Assembly: GCF_030160235.1 (NCBI RefSeq)
Contig: NZ_BSNY01000023.1
Span: 62,001-126,000 of the forward strand
DNA length: 64,000 bases
Origin: Mesorhizobium huakuii
GTDB lineage: Bacteria; Pseudomonadota; Alphaproteobacteria; Rhizobiales; Rhizobiaceae
Direction of reading: 5' to 3'
Part shown: positions 25,160 to 33,377 of the stretch, in pieces
Layout: every line of letters begins with the position of its first letter
Numbering within the stretch: position 1 is the first letter of the stretch
Made by a program: the position numbers and the translations under genes
Notes under the pieces: generated by a model
Database searches by the model: none
What the model was told of the DNA's origin: nothing
What the model saw: only the letters and a program-made list of their open reading frames with translations

Positions 25160-26164
25160 TCATCGGACAAAAGGCCTTTCTGTGGGCCGGTCAAGTGGAA
25201 CCCCGTTCAGTCCGAGCGGCGAAGCAAACAGGCTCTTGCCGATATTCAGGAATTCGAACTTGTAGACCTCGCGCCGGCTGACCGGCGCCGCCATGTCGCG
25301 GTTGCGCACCGGCATGGCGAAGCCGAATTCGCCGCCTTGCCATCCGCCGCGATCGCTCCAGTACTGGTCCATGTCGGCGCGCTTGCCGGCGCGTTTGTCG
25401 AGCGTGCGGAAATTGATGGTGTGCCTGGCATCGCAGACGCCGAGGACATGATCGGCGCCGCCGCCGATGGCGATGCCTTCCATGACCAGCAGTGCGGCAT
25501 CCTTGGGTCTCAGCCCGCACAGGTCGCGCGTGGCCTCGATGACGGCGCGCTTGGCCGCCGGCTCCCGGCTGCCCTGGAGCCCGCCAATGGCGACGGTGTA
25601 GCGGCCGATGCCCAGGGGGTCGGCGCCCAGGGGGCTGGCGCCCAGGGGATAGAGGATGAAACTCAGCCTGACCAGGTCGAGCCGGTCGCTCTGCCGCGTC
25701 AGCCCGATCGAGAAGGCGCCTTCGTGGCTGGCGCCGGAATGAACGGACAGACGCATGGTGAGCGCATAGGCATCGCGTCGCCCGGTCACCTGGCCGATGG
25801 CCATCGTCCGCCCGCGCCAGGCCGCCTCGAGCATTTCCCGCGACAGGCCCGCCGCCGCCAGATTGAAATGGCCGGCCAGAAGGTCGAGGCCGCGATGGCC
25901 GGGCAGCCCAAGCGCGAAGAATTTGTAGGGCTTCTTGCGCAGCAGATCGTCATGCGGGCAGCCCAGCCCATGCCGCCGCCGGAAGCCAGCGAGGAAGCGG
26001 AACCATTTGAAGAAGCTCACCGGCTTGCAGGCGAAGCGGGTGAGGAAAACCCTGGATTGCCGCACGCCCAGCCGCCCGCAGAGGCCAAGGATCTGGTTGA
26101 GGACGCCGGCGGCCTCCCGCAACCAGGCGCGCTCGCTCGTTTCGAAACTCAAGATACATCCCAC
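25160..26164 (-). CDS. VirK/YbjX family protein (DUF535)
   Basis: A 334-residue protein matching the DUF535 (VirK/YbjX) pattern. It has an N-terminal basic region, the middle strands LTMRLSVHSGASHEGAFSI, and the signature YTVAIGGLQGSREP followed by VIEATRDLCGLRPKDAALL. Enterobacterial members have been linked to virulence and envelope stress; the molecular function is unknown. The start is GTG 26164 without a clear ribosome site, inside the hairpin at 26160-26180, so it is uncertain. Three near-copies of a 15-base unit (about 25608-25650) encode the repetitive LGASPLGADPLGIG. It follows the sulfotransferase gene on the same strand. Confidence 0.75.
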   Translation of the reverse strand: MGCILSFETSERAWLREAAGVLNQILGLCGRLGVRQSRVFLTRFACKPVSFFKWFRFLAGFRRRHGLGCPHDDLLRKKPYKFFALGLPGHRGLDLLAGHFNLAAAGLSREMLEAAWRGRTMAIGQVTGRRDAYALTMRLSVHSGASHEGAFSIGLTRQSDRLDLVRLSFILYPLGASPLGADPLGIGRYTVAIGGLQGSREPAAKRAVIEATRDLCGLRPKDAALLVMEGIAIGGGADHVLGVCDARHTINFRTLDKRAGKRADMDQYWSDRGGWQGGEFGFAMPVRNRDMAAPVSRREVYKFEFLNIGKSLFASPLGLNGVPLDRPTERPFVR

Positions 26165-26180
26165 ACGGCTGTTGTGTGGG
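26160..26180. terminator. Hairpin at the DUF535 start
   Basis: cccacac and gtgtggg form a perfect 7-bp stem with a 7-base loop in the 74-base gap between the sulfotransferase stop and the DUF535 gene. It may terminate the former or mask the start of the latter. Confidence 0.4.
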
Positions 26181-26238
26181 CGGGGTTAGCCCGGGGGGAT
26201 TACGCGGACATTGCGGGACGTGCGTTATGTTCCCGCAG

Positions 26239-26979
26239 CTACCCCAGCCACCACCACAACGCCGCAACCACCACCAGCGCGGCGGCAATCGCCAGGCCCA
26301 GCATGATGTAGGAGCCCTTGATGATGTCGCGGATGATCTTCTTGATCGTCTCGCGGTCGTTGAGGTTGGGGAAGGGCTCGTTGGGCAGCGCCACGCCGAG
26401 GAAATCGCAGAGCGGCGCCCAGCCTTCGGTCACCTTGTAGACCAGCAGCTTGTGCGGCGGCACCGCGGCCTTCACTTCCTCGATATAGGCATTGTAGCGC
26501 GCCACCGCCTTGGCGCGGTCGTTCATCACGCCGTCCAGCGTGCGGCCCCATATCAGCTTGCGCGACATGTCGCCGAATTTCCAGCCGAAGGGCGTCAGCC
26601 ATTCCAGGATCTTGAACTGCCAGACATTCTCGGTGAAGTAGATCGTGTCGATCGTGCTTTCGTACCACGCCTCGGCGCCGCGCGGATGCAAGGTCAAGAG
26701 CACCTTGGCGTCGGGATAGGCGGCCAGCAATTCCTTCCACACGCAGCAGCCGGGATTGTCGACGGTCGCCGTATAGTTGGCGAAGACACGGTTCCAGTCG
26801 TGCTGGCTGCCGGGCGGGCTGTTGGCCACCTTGCGCCAGAAATCCAGATGGCCCTTGTTGGCCTTGTTCATGATCACTTCCTGCATGTGATAGCAGGGCA
26901 GGCCGAGCCTGTTGAGCGCGGCAAAAGTCGACCACGTGCCGGTGCGGCCGAAACCGGCTCCGATCAGTTCGAGCGTCAT
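26239..26979 (-). CDS. Sulfotransferase family protein
   Basis: A 246-residue protein of the Sulfotransfer_4 group. The PAPS 5'-phosphate loop is GAGFGRTGTWSTFAALNRLG at the N-terminus; VLLTLHPRGAEAWYEST aligns with the 3'-phosphate-binding segment. The last 20 residues are a hydrophobic helix (LGLAIAAALVVVAALWWWLG), so it is probably tail-anchored in the membrane. Such rhizobial proteins are numerous and their acceptors are unknown. GGGGA lies before ATG 26979. DUF535 lies 74 bases downstream and may be co-transcribed. Confidence 0.82.
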   Translation of the reverse strand: MTLELIGAGFGRTGTWSTFAALNRLGLPCYHMQEVIMNKANKGHLDFWRKVANSPPGSQHDWNRVFANYTATVDNPGCCVWKELLAAYPDAKVLLTLHPRGAEAWYESTIDTIYFTENVWQFKILEWLTPFGWKFGDMSRKLIWGRTLDGVMNDRAKAVARYNAYIEEVKAAVPPHKLLVYKVTEGWAPLCDFLGVALPNEPFPNLNDRETIKKIIRDIIKGSYIMLGLAIAAALVVVAALWWWLG

Positions 26980-27117
26980 TTCCCCATCCCCCCGGACTTA
27001 TTTTCTGCACTGCCTCGGTCCGTGAGCATCAAATTGCTCCCGACCAGGTCGCCGCGCAACAAATTTCGAGGGTGGGCTAAGGTCGGACGACCACATAGTT
27101 GCGTAGTTGCTAAAATA

Positions 27118-27444
27118 ATGGAACGTTGTATGCGGGCATTGGGGATCTGGGCAGGGAGAGTCGCTCGAAACGCGCAGTTTCGGCGGCTTTGGGTATCGAT
27201 GTATCTTGGGCAGTTTCTCTTAGGGATGTCCGCCACGACCATCATCGTCGCGGTCTGGGCCTATATGGCCACCGGTTCCTTCTGGAAGGCGCTGGGCTGG
27301 ACGATAGCGGTGCTGGTTATCCTGCAGGTCGGCTATTTCGCGCTGGTCATGCGGCTGATCTACAGTCGCGCCCGCAAAGCAGCAAGTCAGGGTAAGGTCG
27401 ACGCTGTTCCACCGCTTCATCGCGACGGGGGACGCCGGGGATAG
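27118..27444 (+). CDS. SyrA-like exopolysaccharide repressor protein
   Basis: A small membrane protein with two predicted helices (FLLGMSATTIIVAVWAYMATG and WTIAVLVILQVGYFALVMRLIYSR). The order of motifs (TGSFW, then LLQVGYF-like) resembles the rhizobial SyrA/ExoX-type exopolysaccharide production repressors (about 80-100 residues). Family-consistent translation would begin at ATG 27199 (MYLGQF); ATG 27118 or 27130 would add a basic N-terminus. No start has a good ribosome site. It is divergent from the sulfotransferase gene. Assignment is moderate because the family is short. Confidence 0.6.
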   Translation: MERCMRALGIWAGRVARNAQFRRLWVSMYLGQFLLGMSATTIIVAVWAYMATGSFWKALGWTIAVLVILQVGYFALVMRLIYSRARKAASQGKVDAVPPLHRDGGRRG

Positions 27445-27464
27445 ATCGGCAGTGCGGCGACCCG

Positions 27465-27581
27465 CTACCAGCCCATCCATTCGCGCGTGCGCCAGGCCAA
27501 GCCGGCAAAGGGCGCCATCAGCACCGCAACGACAAGCATCAGCGTGAAGGGATGCCTGGTTACGGGAGGACGGGAAGCCAT
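27465..27581 (-). CDS. Small membrane protein, 38 residues
   Basis: ATG 27581 to TAG 27465. It has a basic, proline-containing start, one hydrophobic helix (FTLMLVVAVLMAPFAGLAW) and a Trp-rich end (REWMGW). An AAGGA lies about 10 bases upstream. The order is typical of real membrane microproteins, but no family is recognised and chance cannot be excluded. Confidence 0.4.
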   Translation of the reverse strand: MASRPPVTRHPFTLMLVVAVLMAPFAGLAWRTREWMGW

Positions 27582-27750
27582 GGTGCGATCATCCTTGCTG
27601 CCGATTCATCCGGGAATGCGTCGGACAACGCCATGACGGTCACATGGTTGCATCCCGATGGTCACGTTATCCGCGCTGGAACCGCATGCCGGCGCCGGCG
27701 TTTTCCCGATGTGACCGGTGAGGCTGCCACCTCCGCCGGCACCGTTTGAG

Positions 27751-27784
27751 GCTCGCCCTGCTCCCGGCAGGGCGGGCCTTTTTC
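27751..27784 (+). terminator. Rho-independent terminator
   Basis: gctcgccctg and cagggcgggc form a 10-bp stem with one wobble pair around ctcccgg, followed by ctttttc. It is oriented for the + strand and no annotated gene ends immediately upstream except a doubtful 38-codon frame. Confidence 0.75.
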
Positions 27785-27997
27785 ATGCCTTCCACGACGG
27801 ATCTGGAACGACACGGTGCGCTCTACGTTAGCTGTCTCTAAGGCATTCGGCGGATCGCGCCCCTTCGGAAAAAGCGCCTCATATGCGCCTTCCGGGGAAA
27901 GTGTATAGTATGCTGATATTCGTAATGATTTCCGGATTCTGAGGAAGAATTTCGGACCATCGCTCAATCGCGAGAAAAATTGAAATCATAATATCAC

Positions 27998-28025
27998 GAA
28001 ATTCGTACATCTATTCCACGAATTT
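27998..28025. promoter_or_regulatory. Inverted repeat upstream of the DUF1236 gene
   Basis: aaattcgt at 27999-28006 and acgaattt at 28018-28025 are exact inverted copies, about 75 bases before the start codon. The position and AT-rich setting suit a repressor or activator site. Confidence 0.4.
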
Positions 28026-28097
28026 GGATGGAACCTTGCGGCGATGTCAGAGTTTTCCTCAAGGGCGGAACCCAGATAGCTACCAAGGAGGTTTGTT

Positions 28098-28397
28098 ATG
28101 AAACATTATCTTTCGAGTGCGGCGGCCGCAATCGTCCTGATGGGCGGCATCGGTACGGCCCTGGCGGAAACCATCGTCCTGCAACCGGAGCAGGAGACGG
28201 TGGTTCGCGAGTATGTCAAGAAGCAGCCGCTGGCCTCGGTCAATCTGCTGGGCCTTGAGCTCAAGCTCGGCTCGCCGGTGCCCGACAAGGTCGAATTGCG
28301 CGAAGTGCCCAACGTCAAGTATCGCGTCGCCGTGATCAACGACCAGACTGTCCTGGTCGACCCCGATACACGTCAGATCGTCGAGGTTCTGCACTGA
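28098..28397 (+). CDS. DUF1236 exported protein
   Basis: A 99-residue periplasmic protein with a cleavable signal (residues 1-23, ending TALA). The mature part has the DUF1236 pattern VVREYVKKQPLASV, then the strand pair YRVAVINDQTVLVDPDTRQIVEVL. The family is abundant in Rhizobiales, has no known activity and is thought to act in the envelope. The ribosome site is very strong (AAGGAGG, 7 bases before ATG), which suggests high expression. A strong terminator follows at 28448-28476. Confidence 0.85.
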   Translation: MKHYLSSAAAAIVLMGGIGTALAETIVLQPEQETVVREYVKKQPLASVNLLGLELKLGSPVPDKVELREVPNVKYRVAVINDQTVLVDPDTRQIVEVLH

Positions 28398-28447
28398 TCC
28401 ATTGCTCAGCCATGACAGTGGGTGCGACACCTGCATAGCCCTCGGGA

Positions 28448-28480
28448 AAAGCCCGCCACGATATGTGGCGGGCTTTCTTG
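28448..28480. terminator. Bidirectional intrinsic terminator
   Basis: A perfect 12-bp stem (aaagcccgccac, loop gatat, gtggcgggcttt) followed by cttg. The flanking A-run and T-run let it serve both the DUF1236 gene and the opposing GST gene. Confidence 0.85.
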
Positions 28481-28501
28481 TGAAGCCGTTCTTGCCGCCG
28501 C

Positions 28502-29368
28502 CTATTCGGCTGCCAGCTTGTCCTGCGTGTTCGTGTCGAAGTCGCTGGCGTCGTGGCGCTCATGCAGTTGCAGGGCCGGCTCGCCGAAGGCGCGGTTGAC
28601 CATGCGGCCGCGCTTGACCGCGGGGCGGGCGTCGATCGCCTTGGCCCAGCGCTGAACGTGCTTGTATTCCTGCACGGACAGGAAGTCGGCGGAATCATTG
28701 TACATGCGACCGAGCGCCAGCCCGCCATACCAGGGCCACACCGCCATGTCGGCGATCGTGTAATCCTTGCCGCCGAGATATTCAGTTTCAGCCAGCCGGC
28801 GGTCGAGCACGTCGAGCTGCCGCTTGGTTTCCATGGCGAAGCGGTCGATGGCGTATTCGAATTTCTGCGGCGCATAGGCATAGAAATGGCCGAAGCCGCC
28901 GCCCAGATAGGGCGCCGAGCCCATCTGCCAGAACAGCCACGACAGGACTTCCGCGCGCGCCGGCTGCTCGGTGGGCAGGAATTCGCCGAACTTTTCGGCG
29001 AGATAGACCAGGATCGAGCCGGATTCGAAGATGCGCACCGGCGTGGCGCCGCTGTGGTCCATCAGGGCGGGGATCTTGGAATTGGGATTGACCTCGACGA
29101 AGCCGCTGCCGAACTGGTCGCCATCGTTGATCCTGATGAGCCAGGCGTCGTATTCGGCGCCCTTGTGGCCCAGCGCCAGAAGCTCTTCCAGCATCACCGT
29201 GACCTTGACGCCATTCGGCGTCGCCAGTGAATAGAGCTGCAAGCGGTGCTTGCCGACAGGCAATTCCTTGTCATGCGTCGGCCCGGCGATCGGCCGGTTG
29301 ATGCTGGCAAAGGCGCCGCCATTTGCCTTGTTCCAGGTCCATACTTTCGGCGGGGTGTAATCTGTCAT
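28502..29368 (-). CDS. yghU: Glutathione S-transferase, YghU-like
   Basis: A 288-residue GST of the nu class, in E. coli a disulfide-bond reductase using two glutathiones. The long N-terminal extension (WTWNKANGGAFASINRPIAGPTHDKELP) is diagnostic. The thioredoxin-like part has LYSLATPNGVKVTVMLEELLALG and the glutathione-binding NPNSKIPALMD and FESGSILVYLAE. The helical domain ends with YTIADMAVWPWYGGL. ATG 29368 has GAGG upstream. It converges on the DUF1236 gene across a shared terminator. Confidence 0.92.
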   Translation of the reverse strand: MTDYTPPKVWTWNKANGGAFASINRPIAGPTHDKELPVGKHRLQLYSLATPNGVKVTVMLEELLALGHKGAEYDAWLIRINDGDQFGSGFVEVNPNSKIPALMDHSGATPVRIFESGSILVYLAEKFGEFLPTEQPARAEVLSWLFWQMGSAPYLGGGFGHFYAYAPQKFEYAIDRFAMETKRQLDVLDRRLAETEYLGGKDYTIADMAVWPWYGGLALGRMYNDSADFLSVQEYKHVQRWAKAIDARPAVKRGRMVNRAFGEPALQLHERHDASDFDTNTQDKLAAE

Positions 29369-29762
29369 GTCGGGCCTCGTGGGGAAGGGAAGGGCGGGAT
29401 TGAATGGAACCATCTACAGCTAGGGCTGCGGAGGCGGAAGTTCAACTTGCGTTGAACTATTGTTTATGCGGGTGCCAGCGCTTCTTCCTTCTCCGCTTAC
29501 AAGGGAGAAGGGAAGATCTGCCTCGCCGCGCCGCCCGGCCCTTCGCAAGGTTCCCCAGCCCTTCGGGCGTTCGCCCCTTCAAAAAACCCACTAGACCTCC
29601 TGATCCGCCCGAAGGCGGACCGGGTTCTCACCGTTCGAAGCTCGAAAAGCCAAGCAATTGGCTTTTCGTCCGTTGCGCGGACCGCTTCTTACCCTTGCAC
29701 CATCCCATCCGAGGCATACCTATAGGAGAAGCCGCCAAGCATTTGCATCGCAGGACAAAATC
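29369..29762. other. Intergenic region with palindromic repeat pieces
   Basis: About 390 bases without a gene. It carries gcgcttcttccttctcc (29478-29494), identical to the outer arm of the element at 37072, then a degenerate stretch (gatccgcccgaaggcggacc), then the perfect hairpin at 29643-29668. It appears to be assembled from repeat modules. Confidence 0.5.
29643..29668. repeat. Hairpin repeat, GAAAGCCAATTG family (copy A)
   Basis: cgaaaagccaa and ttggcttttcg form a perfect 11-bp stem with loop gcaa. Related hairpins occur at 41463 and 55972. Confidence 0.55.
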
Positions 29763-30668
29763 ATGGCCATCAATCCCAATCCGCGCTCCGTCGTTGCCGT
29801 GCGCGCGACCGTTCCCGAGGATGCCTTCACGGCCGGCGCGCTGGGCACGCTCAGGGAAGGCAGCGGCGTCGTCATCCGCAATGACGGGCTGGTGCTGACC
29901 ATCGGCTATCTCATCACCGAGGCCGAGGAGGTCTGGCTGACCGCGCATGATGGCCGGGTCATCCCGGCGCACGCGCTGGCCTATGATCAGGAATCGGGTT
30001 TCGGCCTGGTCCAGGCGCTGGCGCCGACCGGCCTGCCGGCCGTGGCGCTGGGCGATGCCGGCAAGGCTCGGATTGGCGACGCGGTGGTGCTGGCAGACGG
30101 CATCGGCCGGGCGGTCGAGGCCAAGATTGTCACCAAGCAGGAATTCGCCGGCTATTGGGAGTATCTGCTCGACGAGGCGATCTTCATCGCGCCGGCGCAT
30201 CCGTCCTGGGGCGGGGCGCCGCTGTTCGGCGCCGATGGCGCGTTGCTCGGCATCGGTTCGCTGCGCCTGCAGATGAGCCGCGCCGGCGAGGTCGCCGATA
30301 TCAACATGGTGGTACCGATCGACCTGCTGCCGCCGATCCTCGACGATCTGCTGACGCGCGGCCAGGTGGCCAAGCCGCCGCGCCCGTGGCTCGGCGCCCT
30401 GTCGGCCGAAAGCGACGGCAAGGTGGTGGTGATGAGCGTGACCGAGGGCGGCCCGGCGGCAAAAGCCGGCCTGCGCCAGGGCGACGTCATCTCCGAGGTC
30501 CGCGACGGCGCGGTCGACGGTCTCGCCGATTTCTATCGCAAGCTGTGGGACAGCGGCTCGGCCGGCGCCGAGATCCCGATGCGCGTGGTGCGCGACGGCC
30601 GCGAGACCTGGCTGCGCGTCAAATCCGCCGACCGCGGCAGTTTCCTGAAGAAGCCGCAGCTGCAATAG
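29763..30668 (+). CDS. HtrA-like protein with PDZ domain, catalytic triad absent
   Basis: A 301-residue trypsin-fold and PDZ protein of the S1C (DegP/HtrA) type. The protease-like domain is at about 25-195 and PDZ at about 205-290 (RPWLGALSAE, AAKAGLRQGDVISEV). The triad seems lost. The His site aligns with Tyr49 (LTIGYLIT), the Asp site with Gly79 (DQESGFGLV) and the Ser site with Trp149 (SWGGAPLF, against GNSGGPLF). There is no signal peptide, so it is probably cytoplasmic. The likely start is ATG 29763; the frame is open from 29658. It probably binds rather than cuts substrates. A LysR gene follows 19 bases downstream. Confidence 0.75.
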   Translation: MAINPNPRSVVAVRATVPEDAFTAGALGTLREGSGVVIRNDGLVLTIGYLITEAEEVWLTAHDGRVIPAHALAYDQESGFGLVQALAPTGLPAVALGDAGKARIGDAVVLADGIGRAVEAKIVTKQEFAGYWEYLLDEAIFIAPAHPSWGGAPLFGADGALLGIGSLRLQMSRAGEVADINMVVPIDLLPPILDDLLTRGQVAKPPRPWLGALSAESDGKVVVMSVTEGGPAAKAGLRQGDVISEVRDGAVDGLADFYRKLWDSGSAGAEIPMRVVRDGRETWLRVKSADRGSFLKKPQLQ

Positions 30669-30687
30669 GCCTGATGTCGGCCGGGTG

Positions 30688-31677
30688 ATGCATCCAAGAC
30701 TACTCAAGACCTTTCTCGCGGTGGCGCGCAGCCGCAACGTCACGCGTGCCGCCGCGGCGGTTCACCTCGCGCAATCGAGTGTCAGCGACCAGATCCAGGC
30801 GCTGGAGGCTGAGCTTGGTGCTGCACTGTTCACACGCTCGAAGTCCGGCCTTGAGCTGACGACGGCGGGGCTGGCGCTGAAGCCGATCGCCGAGGAGTTG
30901 CTGCGGCTCGACGGCGAGGCGCGCGCGGCGGTGCTGGCGGCCGCCGGGCAGACCAGCGGGGCGCTGACCATCGGCGCGCTGGAGACGATCGCCTCGGCCC
31001 GTCTGGCGCCCTGGCTGCCGCGGTTCCAGGCCGGCCATCCCGACATCACCGTGCGGATGAAGGTGGCCGACAGCGGCACGCTTCGGCGTCTGCTGGAGGA
31101 CGGAGACATCGACGTCGCCTTCTGTTTCGAGCGTCAGGACGGTGCGAAGGGCGCGGCCGATGAACGCCTGGCCAGGCGCACGATAGGGGCCGAACCGCTA
31201 GTGCTGGTTGCCGCTCCGGGACAAGGCGCCGCGCCGCGCGACCTGGCAGATCTTGCCGCGCTGCGCTTCGTGGCGACGGAGCCCGGATGCGTCTACCGGC
31301 ACATGTTCGACAGCGCTTTTGTCGAGGCGGATATGGCCCCGCCTAAACCCGCGGTCGAAGTCGGCAGCATCGGCGCCATTGCCCGGCTGGTGGCGACAGG
31401 TGCCGGGCTCGGCCTCATCCCCCGTCTCGCCGTCAGCGATGCCTTGGCGCGCGGCGAGCTCATGGAATTGCCGTGGCCCGGTCGAATGCGGCCGGCACCG
31501 CTGACGATGGTCTGGCGACGCCGGCGCGTCCAGCCGCCGGAGCTCAAGCAATTGCTCGCCGCCGCGCGCGACTCGCTGGTGCCGGAACGCCTTGAGGCGG
31601 GTTCAGAACTTGAATCGGCTCACAGCTCCAAGGCATTGTTTCCAAACAACTCCCTGGCGAAGACTGGCGCCAGCTAG
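30688..31677 (+). CDS. LysR family transcriptional regulator
   Basis: A 329-residue regulator with the N-terminal winged helix (LLKTFLAVARSRNVTRAAAAVHLAQSSVSDQIQALEAELG) and a periplasmic-binding-fold effector domain (about 95-295). GTG 30685 is an alternative start. It is 19 bases after the HtrA-like gene, and its stop overlaps the stop of the convergent SDR gene. Targets and inducer cannot be told; LysR proteins usually control a divergent gene, but none is present here. Confidence 0.9.
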   Translation: MHPRLLKTFLAVARSRNVTRAAAAVHLAQSSVSDQIQALEAELGAALFTRSKSGLELTTAGLALKPIAEELLRLDGEARAAVLAAAGQTSGALTIGALETIASARLAPWLPRFQAGHPDITVRMKVADSGTLRRLLEDGDIDVAFCFERQDGAKGAADERLARRTIGAEPLVLVAAPGQGAAPRDLADLAALRFVATEPGCVYRHMFDSAFVEADMAPPKPAVEVGSIGAIARLVATGAGLGLIPRLAVSDALARGELMELPWPGRMRPAPLTMVWRRRRVQPPELKQLLAAARDSLVPERLEAGSELESAHSSKALFPNNSLAKTGAS

Positions 31678-32402
31678 ACCAGCCGGTGCCCGCCTTCGAC
31701 ATGCAGTGTCGTGCCGGTGGTAAATCCATTGCCGATGAGGAAAAGAATAGCGTCGGCGATATCTTCGGGCTGGCCGACCCTGCCGACCGGGAGCCGCCCG
31801 GCCATCGCGGCAAGCGTCTCGGCCTTGCGGTCGCCGGCGACCCGCGCCCAGATCGTGGTGTCGACCCAGCCGGGCGATACGGCGTTGACGCGGATCGGCG
31901 CGAGTTCGACGGCCAGCGCCCGCACCAGCCCTTCGAGCGCGGCGTTGACGGCGGCGACGACCGAGCCGCGCGCGGCCGGCCGGTAGGCGGCGACGCCGGA
32001 GACGAAGCTCATCGAGCCGCTCGCGGCAAGCCGTGGCGCACCGTGCTTGGCAAGCAGCAGCGGACCGAAGAGCTTGCTGTCGACCATGCGCTGCGCGGCC
32101 TTCAGGTCAAGGTCCGGCAACAGCCTGTAGGCGCCCTCTATGTCGGCCGCCGTGCTGACGATGTGGTCGAGCCCACCGATCTCGGCGAACAGCGCCGCAA
32201 CCTGGTCTTCCCGGGCGATGTCGACGACGGCTATCTCCAGGCCGGCGGGATTGCCAAGTGTCTCGCGCGCCTGTCGCAGCCTGTCTTCGCTGCGCCCAGC
32301 GATGACAACCGTGGCACCGGCCTCGACGCAACGCCTGGCCAGCGCAAGGCCCATGCCGGAGCCGCCGCCGACGATCAGGATTTTCTGGGTTGAAATGCTC
32401 AT
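31674..32402 (-). CDS. SDR family oxidoreductase lacking the YxxxK motif
   Basis: A 242-residue short-chain dehydrogenase fold. The cofactor motif GGGSGMG and the downstream NAVSPGWVDT are clear. The active-site segment reads SFVSGVAAYRPAARGSVVAAVNAALEGL, so the YxxxK position holds VAAVN and lacks both Tyr and Lys. The Ser is kept. Such a divergent group exists among SDRs; catalysis may be altered or absent. It is convergent with the LysR gene, sharing ctag at the stops. Confidence 0.8.
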   Translation of the reverse strand: MSISTQKILIVGGGSGMGLALARRCVEAGATVVIAGRSEDRLRQARETLGNPAGLEIAVVDIAREDQVAALFAEIGGLDHIVSTAADIEGAYRLLPDLDLKAAQRMVDSKLFGPLLLAKHGAPRLAASGSMSFVSGVAAYRPAARGSVVAAVNAALEGLVRALAVELAPIRVNAVSPGWVDTTIWARVAGDRKAETLAAMAGRLPVGRVGQPEDIADAILFLIGNGFTTGTTLHVEGGHRLV

Positions 32403-32486
32403 TTCGCTCTGCCTTTGCTTTGATGGGACAATGGCAGGGGATTGGCAGGTCGGCGTGCCGGGGGGAAACGGAAGAAACCGATAGCG

Positions 32487-32505
32487 CCATCGGAGATCCC
32501 GATGG
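32487..32505 (-). terminator. Hairpin downstream of the FG-GAP protein gene
   Basis: ccatcgg and ccgatgg form a 7-bp stem with loop agatc, placed just after the stop of the minus-strand gene at 32515. No T-run. Confidence 0.4.
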
Positions 32506-32514
32506 TGGAGCCGC

Positions 32515-33126
32515 TCACTCGCCGCAAGCGGCGAAGGCGTCGCTCGGGTTCCAGTCCCGGAATGCGATGGTCCGGCCTTCAGCCGACACGGTCTTGTGCT
32601 TCGTGCTGCCGTCCGGCTGCTGCTTCGAACTGGTGCCCTTGCCGGTCAGCACATTGTAGTCGCAGGCGCTGGCGGCATTCTCCTGCAGATAATCATCCGA
32701 ATCGTAGGCGAAACCGGCAACGATGAAGGCGCCGTCGCGGTAGGCGATGGTCAGCGTCTGGTTGGTGCGCTCGCTGCCGATCTCCGGCGCCGGCAGGTAG
32801 AATTTGATCGAGCCGTTGGGCAGCATCGTCAGCTCCGGCTCGGCATCGGAGTTCTCATAGCCCGGCTGGTCGTAACCGTTCCACTCGCCACCGATCTGTT
32901 CGCGCACGATTTCGACGGGCTTGAGGTAATTGTGTTCCTTGTCCCTGAGGAAGAAATGGATATCCATCGGGTCGGTCGGCGCGGTCTCGACCACCATGGC
33001 AAGGTCGGGAGCGCCGTCGCCATTGAAGTCGCCGGTCAGCGCGGTGATGATCTTGCGGGTTTCGACCGGTTCGGCCAGCGCCACGCCCGGCAGCAACAAG
33101 ACAAGGCCGAAGAGCAGAGATTTCAT
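32515..33126 (-). CDS. Exported protein with FG-GAP-like segment
   Basis: A 203-residue exported protein from ATG 33126 (MKSLLFGLVLLLPGVALAEP, a clear signal peptide). It has an FG-GAP/VCBS-like calcium-binding segment (GDFNGDGAPDLAMVVE) near residue 30, then beta-rich sequence. The open frame extends further upstream to 33267 without support. Function unknown; likely periplasmic. It lies on the same strand as the SDR gene but is separated from it by 110 bases with a hairpin. Confidence 0.65.
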   Translation of the reverse strand: MKSLLFGLVLLLPGVALAEPVETRKIITALTGDFNGDGAPDLAMVVETAPTDPMDIHFFLRDKEHNYLKPVEIVREQIGGEWNGYDQPGYENSDAEPELTMLPNGSIKFYLPAPEIGSERTNQTLTIAYRDGAFIVAGFAYDSDDYLQENAASACDYNVLTGKGTSSKQQPDGSTKHKTVSAEGRTIAFRDWNPSDAFAACGE

Positions 33127-33377
33127 TGCGGCATGTCCCCCAAGCCCGACAGTTTGCGGTGGTATAGCACGGTGGGGAAGTGCCGCGCTCCTCCATCCGG
33201 TCGGTTGCACTCTTGCGGCAGCACGGCAATGAATGGTGTGTCCCTGCTTCGCGGCAGTGTGTTCCACTGCTGACGGGAATTGACAGTGGGCCGTGTCATG
33301 ATGCGGGGATCGCAGGATGGTGGAGGCAAGATGATCGGGATGCCAGCGACAACGACTTTGAACCGGCAGGCCCGCTG

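Larger units (their letters stand above)
27582..28097. other. Intergenic region with an orphan terminator and operator-like repeat
   Basis: About 515 bases. A short + strand frame (27633-27749, 38 residues, no good ribosome site) ends right before the intrinsic terminator at 27751-27784, so a small transcript probably ends there. From 27890 to 28030 the sequence is AT-rich with the inverted repeat at 27998-28025, likely the control region of the DUF1236 gene. Confidence 0.4.
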
